Shown piece by piece: positions 19,285 through 29,715 of a DNA stretch of 64,000 nucleotides. Numbering within the stretch: position 1 is the first letter of the stretch; every line of letters begins with the position of its first letter. The notes under the pieces are model-generated. The model did not search any database. It was given only the letters and a program-made list of their open reading frames with translations, and was not told where the DNA came from. The DNA is from Rhodanobacter glycinis (GTDB lineage: Bacteria; Pseudomonadota; Gammaproteobacteria; Xanthomonadales; Rhodanobacteraceae), in NCBI RefSeq assembly GCF_006438785.1, contig NZ_RCZB01000001.1, positions 1,127,912-1,191,911 of the forward strand, read 5' to 3'. The translations under genes were made by a program, and so were the position numbers.

Positions 19285-20478
19285 ATGACCAAATCTGCCT
19301 CCTTTCCGATCGAAGTCCGCGGCTCTGCCGTCCAGCCGCTGGGCATGTCGCCCGCCCGATTCCTGCGCGACTACTGGCAGAAGCGACCATTGCTGATCCG
19401 CCATGCGTTCGCCGATTTCCAGCCCCCGCTGCAACCGGACGACCTGGCCGGGCTGGCCTGCGAGGAAGGAGTCCTGGCCCGGCTGATCGTGCATGACGAG
19501 AAGCGCGACCGCTGGAACGTCAATCCCGGCCCGTTGAGCGAGGCCGATTTCGCGAGAACGCCCAGCACCAACTGGACCCTGTTGGTGCAGGATGTGGACA
19601 AGTGGGATGCGGACGTCGCCGCACTGCTGCAGCATTTCGATTTCCTGCCGAGCTGGCGCGTGGATGACGTGATGGTCTCCTACGCCGAGCCGGGCGGCGG
19701 CGTCGGCGCACATGTCGACCAGTACGACGTCTTCCTGCTGCAGGGCCTGGGCCAGCGCCATTGGGCGATCAGCGATGACCTGATGGCACCGAAGGAATTT
19801 CGTCACGATGTCGAACTGAAGCAACTCACCCGTTTCGAGCCGACCCACGAGTGGCTGCTGGAAGCGGGCGACATGCTGTACCTGCCGCCGGGCGTGCCGC
19901 ACGATGGCGTCGCATTCGGCGGCCCATGCATGACGTTCTCGATCGGCATGCGCGCACCGTCGCAGGCCGAACTGACCGGCGATCTGGCCGACCATATCGC
20001 CGAGCACCTGCCGGAAGAACTGCGCTACGCCGACCCGGACCTGAAGCCGGCCAAGGCTGCCGGCGAGATCGACCGTGCCGCGATCGATCGCCTGAAGACC
20101 GCGTTGCCATTTGCCGCCGCATTGAGCGATGACATGCTGCGCGACTGGTTTGGCTGCTTCATCACCCGCTACCGCAACGCGCAGGTGCCGGCACCGCTGG
20201 AAAAGCCGCTGACCGACGCCGCGTTGGCGAAGCAGCTCGATGCCGGCGCGCAACTGCTGCGCCACCCCTGGTCGCGGCTGGCCTGGAGTCGCGGCAAATC
20301 CAGTTGTACGCTATATGTCAGCGGTCAAGCCTACCCGGCCACGCCTGCACTGGCGCAGCAGTTGTGCGAACAGCGCGCGCTCAGCCTTTCCCGCAAACCG
20401 ACCGCCTCCGAGCGCGCGTTGCTGCTGGCGCTGGTCAACGACGGTCACCTGTTACCGAGAAAATCCCGTCGCCGATGA
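19285..20478 (+). CDS. roxA: Ribosomal protein uL16 3-hydroxylase (JmjC/cupin ribosomal oxygenase)
   Basis: An Fe(II)/2-oxoglutarate oxygenase of the YcfD/RoxA type that hydroxylates an Arg of ribosomal protein L16. The 397 residues carry the metal triad as His143-x-Asp145 (GAHVDQYDVFLLQ) and His206 (LPPGVPHDGV), spaced as in E. coli YcfD (125/127/187). RYRNAQVPAP starts the C-terminal winged-helix part that mediates dimer and substrate contacts. The ATG at 19285 is preferred; upstream frame would enter the cysJ control region. Its stop overlaps the start of the next gene (ATGA). Confidence 0.93.
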   Translation: MTKSASFPIEVRGSAVQPLGMSPARFLRDYWQKRPLLIRHAFADFQPPLQPDDLAGLACEEGVLARLIVHDEKRDRWNVNPGPLSEADFARTPSTNWTLLVQDVDKWDADVAALLQHFDFLPSWRVDDVMVSYAEPGGGVGAHVDQYDVFLLQGLGQRHWAISDDLMAPKEFRHDVELKQLTRFEPTHEWLLEAGDMLYLPPGVPHDGVAFGGPCMTFSIGMRAPSQAELTGDLADHIAEHLPEELRYADPDLKPAKAAGEIDRAAIDRLKTALPFAAALSDDMLRDWFGCFITRYRNAQVPAPLEKPLTDAALAKQLDAGAQLLRHPWSRLAWSRGKSSCTLYVSGQAYPATPALAQQLCEQRALSLSRKPTASERALLLALVNDGHLLPRKSRRR

Positions 20479-21425
20479 AGCTGCAGAACTTCCACGTCGA
20501 GATCGCCGAATGGTCGCGCGAAGATCAACGCGCGGCCCTGCTCGACCTGCGCGACGTCGTATTCATTCAGGAACAGGGCATACCCGAACAACGCGAACGC
20601 GACGGCCTGGATGTCGATTGCTGGCATGTGCTGGCACGCGACGACGCCGGCCAGCCGATCGGTTGCGGCCGACTCACGCCGGCACACAAGATCGGCCGCA
20701 TGGCGGTGCTGCAGGAGTGGCGCGGCCACGGTGTCGGTTTGGCGCTGTTGCGTGAGCTGGTCGCCCGCGCCCATGCACAGGGCTGGCCGGAAGTGGCGCT
20801 GGACGCCCAGGTCAGCGCCATAGGCTTTTACGAGCGCGAGGGCTTCGTCGCGTACGGCGAGGAGTTCGAGGACGCCGGCCTGGCGCACCGGGCCATGCGC
20901 CTGGCCCTGCCCGCGAACACTGAGGAACAGCCTCCGCTGCGTGACACCGGTGTGCTGCCTACAGGTACGCGCGCCGAGACCACCGATGCGCGCCTGCAGC
21001 TACTGGCCGATACGCGCCATCGGCTATCCATCCACATGCCGCTGCTGGGCAACGACGCCTATGCCAGCGCGGAAGAGCTCGCCCAGTTGCGACGCATCGC
21101 GATCTCCGGTCGCGGTGCACAGATCCGCATCCTGCTGCACGACCCGGCCGCAGCCTTGCGCAACGACCATCGGCTGATCGCGCTGGCGCAGCGCCTGCCA
21201 AGCGCTATCCAGATCCGCATGCCGGTGGAAGAGGCCGACCTGGCCTATATCTCGGCCTATCTGCTCAACGACGCCGGCGGCTACCTGTTCCTGCCCGAAG
21301 CGGACCAACCGCAGGGCCGTGCAGCTCTGCACGACCGCGCATCGCAGGCACCCTTGCAACAGCATTTCGACGCGGTGTGGGAACGTGCCGAGCGCGCCAG
21401 CGTGTTGCAGAAGCTGGATATCTGA
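20475..21425 (+). CDS. GNAT acetyltransferase with C-terminal uncharacterised domain
   Basis: Residues 1-145 form a GNAT fold: FIQEQGIPEQRERDGLD near 35 resembles ElaA-type acetyltransferases, GRMAVLQEWRGHGVGLALLREL is motif A for acetyl-CoA, and SAIGFYEREGFVAYGEEF closes the domain. Residues about 165-316 are a separate domain (LQLLADTRHRLSIHM, RILLHDPAAALRNDHRL, DAGGYLFLPEADQPQGRA) that looks like the phospholipase-D-like fold found as a DUF behind GNAT domains in proteobacteria, with no HKD motif. The acceptor substrate is unknown. Translation is coupled to roxA through ATGA, so the two proteins are made together. Confidence 0.8.
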   Translation: MKLQNFHVEIAEWSREDQRAALLDLRDVVFIQEQGIPEQRERDGLDVDCWHVLARDDAGQPIGCGRLTPAHKIGRMAVLQEWRGHGVGLALLRELVARAHAQGWPEVALDAQVSAIGFYEREGFVAYGEEFEDAGLAHRAMRLALPANTEEQPPLRDTGVLPTGTRAETTDARLQLLADTRHRLSIHMPLLGNDAYASAEELAQLRRIAISGRGAQIRILLHDPAAALRNDHRLIALAQRLPSAIQIRMPVEEADLAYISAYLLNDAGGYLFLPEADQPQGRAALHDRASQAPLQQHFDAVWERAERASVLQKLDI

Positions 21426-21737
21426 GCACTGCGTCGGCCACGGCTGAACACCGGCTGGCCTGTGACCGGCCATGACGATTCGCCGACGGCCACGACAAAT
21501 CGCATGAAACCGCTGCCCGTGGCGGGAGACCCGTTAGACCATCGTCGCAAATGCGTACCGACGGCCCGTTTCCGGCAGCGTGCGGGTTGCCGCGTTGCAG
21601 CAGCCAAAGGCTATAATTGTCGGGATTCTCCCCAGTCATCCGTTCATGCGGCCTGTCGGGCTTGAAAACCGATGGAAAACCGCGACTTCCTTGGTCACAC
21701 GGATGGCTGCAAGCATCCTTTCCCTGCCGGTGGTGAC
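21426..21737. promoter_or_regulatory. Upstream region of sucA with promoter candidate
   Basis: No gene is seen in the 312 bases. A perfect TATAAT lies at 21612-21617; TTGCCG at 21587-21592 is the nearest -35 candidate, with a long 19-base spacer. Transcription from it would leave a leader of roughly 110 bases before the preferred sucA start. Confidence 0.45.
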
Positions 21738-24578
21738 GTGACTACAAACCTGATCCGCGAGTTCTCCGAATCTTCCCAACTCGCTGGCGGCAACGCCGAC
21801 TACGTCGAATCGCTCTACGATGCCTGGTTGGCCGACACTTCGTCAGTGTCCGCCGAATGGGCCAGCTATTTCGAAACCTTCAAGGGCCGCGAATCGGGGG
21901 ATGTCTCCCATGTTCCGGCCATCGCTCGTATCGAGGCCGCACAAAAGCAGCGTCACGCCGGTGTCGCGACCGTTCCGATGAGCGACGAGCACGCGCGCAA
22001 GCAGGCGGGTGTGCTGCGCCTGTTGACTGCCTACCGCTCGCGCGGCCACCTCGCCGCCGATCTCGACCCGCTCGGCCTGACCGAGAAGATGGCCGCACCG
22101 GATCTGGGCCTCGTGTTCCACGGCTTGAACGATGCCGATCTCGACACCGAATTCGACACCGGCAACTACGCCGGCGGCGGCCAGCGCCTGAAGCTGCGCG
22201 AACTGCTGGCCCGATTGCAGAAGACCTACGCCAGCACGATCGGCGCCGAGTTCATGCATATCAGCAACCACGAGCAGCGCAACTGGCTCTACAGCCGCCT
22301 CGAACAGCAGGCCGGCCAGAGCGGCCTGGACAAGACCGGCAAGCAGCGCGTGCTGGATGGCCTCACCGCCGCCGAGGGACTGGAGCGCTACCTGCACACG
22401 AAATACGTGGGCCAGAAGCGCTTCTCGCTGGAGGGCGGCGACAGCCTGATCCCGATGCTCGACGATGTCGTGCGCGAAGCCGGCGACAACGGCATCAAGG
22501 AGCTGGTGATCGGCATGGCCCATCGCGGCCGCCTCAACGTGCTGGTCAATATCCTGGGCAAGCCGCCGAAGACCCTGTTCGACGAGTTCGAGGGCAAGTT
22601 CGAGCATCCGGACGACCCGGCGCATTCGGGTGATGTGAAGTACCACATGGGTTTCTCTGCCGACGTCAGGACGCCCAAGGGCGGCGTGCACGTGGCGCTG
22701 GCGTTCAACCCGTCGCATCTGGAGATCGTCAACCCGGTGGTGTGCGGTTCGGTGCATGCTCGCCAGACCCGTCGCCGCGACACCATGCACACGCAGTCGA
22801 TGGCCGTGCTGATCCATGGCGACGCCGCGTTCGCCGGCCAGGGCGTGAACATGGAACTGCTGAACATGTCGCAGGCCCGCGGCTTCAAGATCGGCGGCAG
22901 CCTGCACATCGTCATCAACAACCAGGTCGGCTTTACCACCTCCAATCCGCAGGACGCCCGTTCCACGATGTACTGCACCGACCTGGCCAAGATGGTCAAC
23001 GCGCCGGTGCTGCACGTGAATGGTGATGACCCGGAAGCGGTGATCGCGGTGACCCGGCTTGCCTACGATTTCCGCAAGCAGTTCCGCCGTGACGTGGTGA
23101 TCGACCTGGTCTGCTACCGCCGCCACGGCCACAACGAAGCCGACGAGCCCGCCGCCACGCAGCCGGTGATGTACCAGATCATCCGCAAGCGCCCGACCGC
23201 CCGCGACCTGTACCAGCAGCAGCTGGTCAAGGAAGGCGTGCTGGCCGAGGGCGACGCGCAGAAGCAGTTCGAGGCGTACCGCGACCGGCTCGAAGCCGGT
23301 GCACCGATGACCGAGCTGGATGCTTCGCCCGTACGCGATGGCCATGTCGACTGGGCACGCTTCATCGGCGGCAAGCTGTCGACGCCCACCGACACCAGCG
23401 TGCCGAAACAGAAGCTGCAGGAACTGGCCAGCAACCTCCTCACCCTGCCCGCCGATATCACACTGCAGGCGCGCGTGGCGAAGATCTACGACGATCGGCG
23501 CAAGATGGCCTCCGGCGAACTGCCGGCCGACTGGGGCTTCGCCGAGAACCTGGCCTACGCCACGGTGATCGACGCCGGTTACGACATGCGCCTGGTTGGC
23601 CAGGATTCCGGGCGCGGTACGTTCTTCCATCGCCATGCCGTGCTGCATGACCAGAAGGACGGCCACACCTATCTGCCGCTGGCGACCGTCCGCGCGGGCG
23701 CCGATGTCGAAGTGATCGACTCGTTGCTCAGCGAGGAAGCAGTGATGGCATTCGAGTACGGCCACTCCACCACCGATCCGGACACGCTCAACATCTGGGA
23801 GGCCCAGTTCGGCGATTTCGCCAACGGCGCGCAGGTGGTGATCGACCAGTTCATCAGCTCCGGTGAAGCAAAGTGGAATCGTCTGTGCGGCTTGGTGCTG
23901 CTGCTGCCGCACGGCTACGAAGGCCAGGGCCCGGAGCATTCCTCCGCGCGCCTCGAGCGCTTTCTGCAGCTGTGCGCGTTCGACAACATGCAGGTCTGCG
24001 TGCCAACCACACCGGCGCAGGATTTCCACATGATCCGCCGGCAGATGCTGCGTGCCGCACGCAAGCCACTGATCGTGATGACGCCGAAGTCGCTGCTGCG
24101 CCACAAGCTGGCCGTGTCCACGTTGGACGAGCTGGCCAGCGGCAGCTTCCAGCTGGTGATTGGCGAGCATCGCGCGCTGCCGCCGAAGAAGGTCAAGCGC
24201 GTCGTGCTGTGCTCGGGCAAGGTCTATTACGACCTGCTGGAGGAAGCCGACAAGCGCGGGCTGAAGGATGTGGCGATCGTGCGTGTCGAGCAGCTGTATC
24301 CCTTCCCGCGCGCCGAAGTCACCGCCGAACTGGACAAGTACCCTTCCGCGAAGGAAGTGATCTGGTGCCAGGAAGAGCCCATGAACCAGGGTGCCTGGTT
24401 CCAGATCCGTCACCACCTGCAGGCCTGCGCGGGAACCAGCCACAGCCTCTCGTATGCCGGGCGCGCGCGCTCGCCGGCGCCGGCAGCAGGTCATCACAAT
24501 ACGCATGTCGCCGAACAGGCAGCACTGGTCGAACAGGCGCTGGCTGCACCGGTCGGCACCGACCAATCCGCGGAATAA
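21738..24578 (+). CDS. sucA: 2-oxoglutarate dehydrogenase E1 component
   Basis: Thiamin-diphosphate-dependent decarboxylase of the 2-oxoglutarate dehydrogenase complex. Visible family segments: [20 protein letters not shown] at the N-terminus, HMGFSADV and [23 protein letters not shown] with the ThDP-site region [15 protein letters not shown], and the C-terminal transketolase-like pyrimidine domain with HRHAVLHDQ and [19 protein letters not shown] prefer GTG 21738 ([12 protein letters not shown], 946 residues), which matches known SucA N-termini; an in-frame ATG at 21672 would add 22 residues (MENRDFLGH...) not typical of the family. The ribosome-binding site before the GTG (GGTGGTGAC) is poor, so the start remains open. 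Confidence 0.95.
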   Translation: MTTNLIREFSESSQLAGGNADYVESLYDAWLADTSSVSAEWASYFETFKGRESGDVSHVPAIARIEAAQKQRHAGVATVPMSDEHARKQAGVLRLLTAYRSRGHLAADLDPLGLTEKMAAPDLGLVFHGLNDADLDTEFDTGNYAGGGQRLKLRELLARLQKTYASTIGAEFMHISNHEQRNWLYSRLEQQAGQSGLDKTGKQRVLDGLTAAEGLERYLHTKYVGQKRFSLEGGDSLIPMLDDVVREAGDNGIKELVIGMAHRGRLNVLVNILGKPPKTLFDEFEGKFEHPDDPAHSGDVKYHMGFSADVRTPKGGVHVALAFNPSHLEIVNPVVCGSVHARQTRRRDTMHTQSMAVLIHGDAAFAGQGVNMELLNMSQARGFKIGGSLHIVINNQVGFTTSNPQDARSTMYCTDLAKMVNAPVLHVNGDDPEAVIAVTRLAYDFRKQFRRDVVIDLVCYRRHGHNEADEPAATQPVMYQIIRKRPTARDLYQQQLVKEGVLAEGDAQKQFEAYRDRLEAGAPMTELDASPVRDGHVDWARFIGGKLSTPTDTSVPKQKLQELASNLLTLPADITLQARVAKIYDDRRKMASGELPADWGFAENLAYATVIDAGYDMRLVGQDSGRGTFFHRHAVLHDQKDGHTYLPLATVRAGADVEVIDSLLSEEAVMAFEYGHSTTDPDTLNIWEAQFGDFANGAQVVIDQFISSGEAKWNRLCGLVLLLPHGYEGQGPEHSSARLERFLQLCAFDNMQVCVPTTPAQDFHMIRRQMLRAARKPLIVMTPKSLLRHKLAVSTLDELASGSFQLVIGEHRALPPKKVKRVVLCSGKVYYDLLEEADKRGLKDVAIVRVEQLYPFPRAEVTAELDKYPSAKEVIWCQEEPMNQGAWFQIRHHLQACAGTSHSLSYAGRARSPAPAAGHHNTHVAEQAALVEQALAAPVGTDQSAE

Positions 24579-24651
24579 TATTGATGAGTGCGGTCAGGAT
24601 GACCGCTCGATCTTCGCGCTCATGGATGAGCGCCTCACCGAAGGAAACAGC

Positions 24652-25854
<1,203 letters not shown>

Positions 25855-25864
25855 TCGCCGTCCC

Positions 25865-25890
25865 GCTTTGATCGCCTCGGCGATCAAAGC
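25865..25890. other. Perfect 12-bp hairpin between sucB and lpdA
   Basis: GCTTTGATCGCC and GGCGATCAAAGC pair across a two-base gap, 10 bases after the sucB stop. No T-tract follows on the plus strand (AAATCGATAA), so it is more likely a processing or 3'-end stabilising structure, or a partial terminator tuning E3 against E1/E2. Confidence 0.6.
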
Positions 25891-26017
25891 AAATCGATAA
25901 CGAAGTTCTGGTATCTGAATCTTGCTACGCGCCGTTTTCAAGTGTTGCGTCTTCAATCTTGATGCCCATCTCCGCTACATCCGCGAGTGAACTGACTCGC
26001 CGAAAAGGAAGACTTTC

Positions 26018-27442
26018 ATGAGCGACAAATTCGATGTCATCGTCATCGGCGGCGGCCCGGCCGGTTATCACGCCGCGATTCGCGCCGCGCAGCTGGGCCT
26101 GAAGAGTGCCGTGGTCGACGCGTTCATCGGCAAGGATGGCAAGGCCGCGCTGGGTGGCACCTGCCTCAACGTGGGTTGCATCCCGTCCAAGGCGCTGCTC
26201 GATTCGTCCAAGCAGTTCTTCAACCTGTCGCACAACCTGCCGGCACACGGCATCAGTGTGGAGAATGCCAAGGTCGACATGACGACCTTCATCGGCCGCA
26301 AGGACAAGATCGTCAAGCAGTTCACCGGCGGCGTCGATCAGTTGTTCAAGGTCAACAAGATCGTCAGCTTCTTCGGCAAGGGCAAACTCCTCAAGGGCAA
26401 TGAGGTCGAGATCACCGGCAACGATGGAAAGAAACAGACCATTTCCGCCACCAACGTGATCCTGGCTTCCGGTTCCGTACCGATCGAGTTGCCGTTCGCC
26501 AAGTTCGACGGCAAGAACATCATCGACAACGCCGGCGCGCTGGACATCGACAAGGTACCGAAAACGCTGGGCGTGATCGGCGCCGGTGTGATCGGCCTCG
26601 AACTGGGCAGCGTCTGGAACCGGCTCGGCGCCCAGGTGACGATCCTCGAAGCGCTGCCCGATTTCCTCGGCACCGCCGACGCCGACATCGCCAAGGTCGC
26701 CCAGCGTGAGTTCAAGAAGCAGGGCCTGGACATCAAGCTCGGCGCCAAGCTCGGCAAGGCCGAGGTGAAGAAGGACGGCGTGCACCTGGTCTACACCGAC
26801 AAGGACGGCGAGCAGAAGCTGGTGGTCGACAAGCTGCTGGTCGCGGTGGGTCGTCGTGCCTACACCGATGGCCTGCTGGCCGACGACACTGGCGTGAAGC
26901 TGGACGACCGCGGCCGCATCATCGTCGACGAGCATTGCCATACCGGCGTGGACGGCGTCTGGGCCGTCGGTGATGCCGTACGTGGCCCGATGCTCGCCCA
27001 CAAGGGCTTCGAGGAAGGCATGGCGGTAGCCGAGTGGATTGCCGGCAAGGCAGGCCACGTCAACTACGACACGATTCCGTGGGTGATCTATACCGAACCG
27101 GAAATCGCCTGGGCCGGCAAGACCGAAAAGCAGCTGAAGGACGAAGGCGTGCCATACAAGACCGGCAGCTTTCCGTTCGCCGCGATCGGTCGCGCCGTCG
27201 CGATGAACGAAGCCATCGGCCAGGTGAAGATGATTGCCCACGCCGAAACCGACCGCATCCTCGGCGTGCACATGGTCGGCCCGGGCGTATCCGAGCTGAT
27301 CGCCGAGTGCGTGGTGGCGATGGAATTCAAGGGCTCATCCGAGGATCTCGCGCGGATCGTCCACGCTCACCCGACCCTCTCCGAGGCCGTGCACGAGGCT
27401 GCGCTGGCAGTCGACAAGCGCGCCATCCACAAGGGCAATTGA
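26018..27442 (+). CDS. lpdA: Dihydrolipoamide dehydrogenase (E3)
   Basis: FAD-dependent disulfide reductase that reoxidises lipoamide with NAD+. The 474 residues show the FAD Rossmann motif IGGGPAGYHAA at 10-20, the redox disulfide in GGTCLNVGCIPSK near 47-59, the NAD-binding GAGVIGLELGSVW near 190, a second FAD contact (GVWAVGDAV) and the catalytic His-Glu pair in HAHPTLSEAVHEA. AAAAGGAAG precedes the ATG. Third gene of sucA-sucB-lpdA; it may also serve other 2-oxoacid dehydrogenases. Confidence 0.97.
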   Translation: MSDKFDVIVIGGGPAGYHAAIRAAQLGLKSAVVDAFIGKDGKAALGGTCLNVGCIPSKALLDSSKQFFNLSHNLPAHGISVENAKVDMTTFIGRKDKIVKQFTGGVDQLFKVNKIVSFFGKGKLLKGNEVEITGNDGKKQTISATNVILASGSVPIELPFAKFDGKNIIDNAGALDIDKVPKTLGVIGAGVIGLELGSVWNRLGAQVTILEALPDFLGTADADIAKVAQREFKKQGLDIKLGAKLGKAEVKKDGVHLVYTDKDGEQKLVVDKLLVAVGRRAYTDGLLADDTGVKLDDRGRIIVDEHCHTGVDGVWAVGDAVRGPMLAHKGFEEGMAVAEWIAGKAGHVNYDTIPWVIYTEPEIAWAGKTEKQLKDEGVPYKTGSFPFAAIGRAVAMNEAIGQVKMIAHAETDRILGVHMVGPGVSELIAECVVAMEFKGSSEDLARIVHAHPTLSEAVHEAALAVDKRAIHKGN

Positions 27443-27463
27443 TCGATCAGACCGATCCACAAT

Positions 27464-27494
27464 GGCCCGCTCGTGGCGACATGGGCGGGCCTTT
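27464..27494 (+). terminator. Terminator after lpdA
   Basis: GGCCCGC (27464-27470) pairs with GCGGGCC (27485-27491), followed by TTT. It lies about 20 bases after the lpdA stop. Confidence 0.65.
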
Positions 27495-27506
27495 CCGTTC
27501 AAAAAC

Positions 27507-27576
27507 GAGTGGAGAATAGTGATAAAGAGTGGACCACAGCGCGCTCTGGATTCTCACCCCTATCCACTCTCCACTC
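27507..27576. repeat. GAGTGGAGA / TCTCCACTC inverted intergenic repeat
   Basis: The arms at 27507-27515 and 27568-27576 flank about 50 bases containing further partial matches (GAGTGGA and TCCACTC). The right arm ends 10 bases before the LOG-family start, so the fold could affect its translation. The sequence style resembles dispersed xanthomonad intergenic repeats. Confidence 0.5.
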
Positions 27577-27586
27577 AGGTAAGCCC

Positions 27587-28183
27587 ATGCCCCAACCCAG
27601 CGCCCTTTGTGTCTACTGCGGTTCCAGCAGCGGCAGGCATCCCGAATACGCCGAACAGGCGCGTGCCTTTGGCACCGAAATGGCCAAACGAGGCATCGCG
27701 CTGGTCTACGGCGGCGGCAAAGTTGGCCTGATGGGTACCGTGGCGGATGCCGTGCTGGCAGGCGACGGCAAAGTCATCGGCGTGATTCCACGTCAGCTGG
27801 TGGAGCTTGAGGTGGCCCACCCCGGCCTGAGCGAACTGGTGGTGGTGGATACCATGCACCAGCGCAAGACGCGCATGTACGAACTGTCCGACGCCTTCGT
27901 CGCCCTGCCCGGTGGCTTCGGCACGATGGACGAGATGTTCGAGATGCTGACTTGGGCGCAACTGGGCCTGCACCGCTATCCCTGCGCCTTCCTCGACGTA
28001 CGCGGCTATTACCGCGACCTGCGCACGATGATGGAGCACATGGTCGATGAGAGCTTCGTGCGTCCCGAGCAGCGCGACAATATCTGGTTCGGCGAGGACA
28101 TGACTGCCCTGTTCGACTGGATGGAGGTCTACCAGGGAAGCTACATTCCCAAGTGGATCGACACCAGCAGCGTCAGCGCCTGA
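27587..28183 (+). CDS. LOG-family nucleoside 5'-monophosphate phosphoribohydrolase
   Basis: Hydrolyses nucleoside monophosphates to a free base and ribose 5-phosphate; plant and fungal relatives activate cytokinins this way. The 198 residues contain the family motif PGGFGTMDEMFEMLTW, with the catalytic Glu and Arg around 100-115, and YGGGKVGLMGTVADAVL near 40. The ATG at 27587 gives the usual MPQPSALCVYCGSSSG start; an open frame further upstream spans the inverted repeat and is rejected. Actual bacterial substrate may be AMP or cytokinin ribotide; unknown. Followed after 23 bases by the YhdH-like gene. Confidence 0.92.
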   Translation: MPQPSALCVYCGSSSGRHPEYAEQARAFGTEMAKRGIALVYGGGKVGLMGTVADAVLAGDGKVIGVIPRQLVELEVAHPGLSELVVVDTMHQRKTRMYELSDAFVALPGGFGTMDEMFEMLTWAQLGLHRYPCAFLDVRGYYRDLRTMMEHMVDESFVRPEQRDNIWFGEDMTALFDWMEVYQGSYIPKWIDTSSVSA

Positions 28184-28206
28184 AACACTTGCCAAAGGAC
28201 ACCGAG

Positions 28207-29205
28207 ATGACCGCCTTTCGTGCCTTCCGCATCCACCATGACGACGCCGGCCACCGCGCTGGCATCGAAAGCATGGAAACCGGTGCGCTGTCGTCCGGCG
28301 AAGTGCTGGTCAAGGTTGCGTATTCCTCGGTCAACTACAAGGACGCGCTGGCCGGCACCGGCAAGGGCCGGATCCTGCGCACCTACCCGCTCAACGGCGG
28401 CATCGACGTGGCCGGTCACGTGGTCGCCTCGACCGATCCCGCATTCAGGGAAGGCGATGCAGTGCTGTGCACTGGCAGCGGCCTGTCCGAAACGCGTGAC
28501 GGCGGCTACGGCGAATACGCGCGCCTCGACGCGCGCTGGACGATCCCGCTGCCGGCAGGCCTGAGCCTGCGTGAGAGCATGATCATCGGCACCGCCGGAT
28601 TCACCGCCGCGTTGGCCCTGCTGCGCATGCAGGACAACCGACAGAGGCCGGCACTGGGGCCGATCGCGGTAAACGGCGCCAGCGGCGGCGTCGGCATGCT
28701 GGCGATCGACATTTTCAGCCGCGCCGGCTACGAGGTGCATGCGATCAGCGGCAAGGCCGATCACTTCGATTTCCTGCGCGGCCTCGGCGCCAGTGAGTGC
28801 ATCGACCGCCACCAGCTCGTCTTCAGCGGCAAGCCGATGGATACGGCCCGTTTCGGCGGCGCGCTGGACAACGTCGGCGGCGCCATGCTGAGTGGCCTGC
28901 TGCCGCTGATTCATCCATACGGCAACGTGGCGCTCTGCGGCAACGCCGGCGGTGTCGCCTTCGACAGCACCGTGATGCCCTTCATCATCCGCGGCGCCAG
29001 CCTGCTCGGGATCGCCTCGGCCGGTACCGCGCGCGACCTGCGTGACCGCATCTGGCGACATCTGGCGAATGATTGGAAACCGCGGCACCTGGATCGCATC
29101 GCCACTCGCGAAATCGGCCTCGACGGGCTGTCCGGAATATTCACACGCATGCTCGCAGGCGACTCGTTCGGGCGTACGCTGGTGCGCATCGACAACACGG
29201 TTTGA
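28207..29205 (+). CDS. YhdH/AcuI-type quinone oxidoreductase (acryloyl-CoA reductase family)
   Basis: A zinc-free MDR-family NADPH-dependent reductase of 332 residues. The family segments SSVNYKDALAGTGKGRI (N-terminal substrate domain), GYGEYARLD, the cofactor motif NGASGGVGMLAIDI near 155-168, and the C-terminal GLDGLSGIFTRMLAGDSFGRTLV are all present. Characterised AcuI proteins reduce acryloyl-CoA to propionyl-CoA and so detoxify it; the substrate here is inferred. The ATG at 28207 follows GGACACCGAG. Probably co-transcribed with the LOG gene. Confidence 0.9.
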   Translation: MTAFRAFRIHHDDAGHRAGIESMETGALSSGEVLVKVAYSSVNYKDALAGTGKGRILRTYPLNGGIDVAGHVVASTDPAFREGDAVLCTGSGLSETRDGGYGEYARLDARWTIPLPAGLSLRESMIIGTAGFTAALALLRMQDNRQRPALGPIAVNGASGGVGMLAIDIFSRAGYEVHAISGKADHFDFLRGLGASECIDRHQLVFSGKPMDTARFGGALDNVGGAMLSGLLPLIHPYGNVALCGNAGGVAFDSTVMPFIIRGASLLGIASAGTARDLRDRIWRHLANDWKPRHLDRIATREIGLDGLSGIFTRMLAGDSFGRTLVRIDNTV

Positions 29206-29274
29206 CGAAACCGCGCTTGGAAGTACGATCACCACGGCTTAGAATCAACGAAACTCGCAGGGGACTTTTACTTT

Positions 29275-29640
29275 ATGGCACGCATCCTGATCGTCGACGA
29301 CTCCCCGTCACAGTTACTGGGCATCAAGCGGATCGTCGAAAAACTCGGGCATGAAACCCTTACTGCGGAAGACGGTGCCGCCGGCGTAGAGGTGGCCAAG
29401 CAGGAACTGCCCGACCTGATCCTGATGGACGTGGTGATGCCTAATCTCAACGGTTTCCAGGCCACCCGCACGATCAGCAAGAATGCCGAAACGGCACACA
29501 TCCCGATCATTCTGGTGACCACCAAGGATCAGGAAACCGACAAGGTGTGGGGCATGCGCCAGGGTGCCAAGGCCTATGTGACCAAGCCGATCAAGGAAGA
29601 GGAACTGGTCAAGGCATTGAACGAGTTCCTGCCGAGCTGA
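29275..29640 (+). CDS. Single-domain response regulator, PilH/PilG-like
   Basis: A CheY-like receiver of 121 residues with Asp8/Asp9, the phosphoacceptor Asp52 (LILMDVVMPNLNG), Thr83 and Lys104 (VTKPI), and no output domain. The sequence closely resembles PilH of the Chp/Pil chemosensory system that governs twitching motility; PilG is the alternative. No pil kinase or pilin genes flank it here, so the pathway assignment rests on similarity alone. A GCAGGGGAC precedes the ATG. A PilZ-type pilus protein lies 34 kb away in the same window. Confidence 0.85.
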   Translation: MARILIVDDSPSQLLGIKRIVEKLGHETLTAEDGAAGVEVAKQELPDLILMDVVMPNLNGFQATRTISKNAETAHIPIILVTTKDQETDKVWGMRQGAKAYVTKPIKEEELVKALNEFLPS

Positions 29641-29658
29641 ACCGTTTCTTTCCGGGTT

Positions 29659-29700
29659 CACGAATGAAAACGGCGCCTTCGGGCGCCGTTTTCATTCGTG
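29659..29700. terminator. Bidirectional terminator, 19-bp stem with TTCG loop
   Basis: The arms at 29659-29677 and 29682-29700 are perfectly complementary, closed by a TTCG tetraloop. GAAAA/TTTTC tracts within the stem give a U-run on either strand. It separates the convergent pilH-like and cbpA-like genes. Confidence 0.92.
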
Positions 29701-29715
29701 AACCGCCTTCGCCCC

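Noticed and set aside
21843..24566. Long open frame antisense to sucA (about 900 codons)
   Set aside because: It overlaps a strongly conserved gene; the predicted protein is Arg/His/Gly-rich with no family motif, as expected for antisense frames of GC-rich codons.
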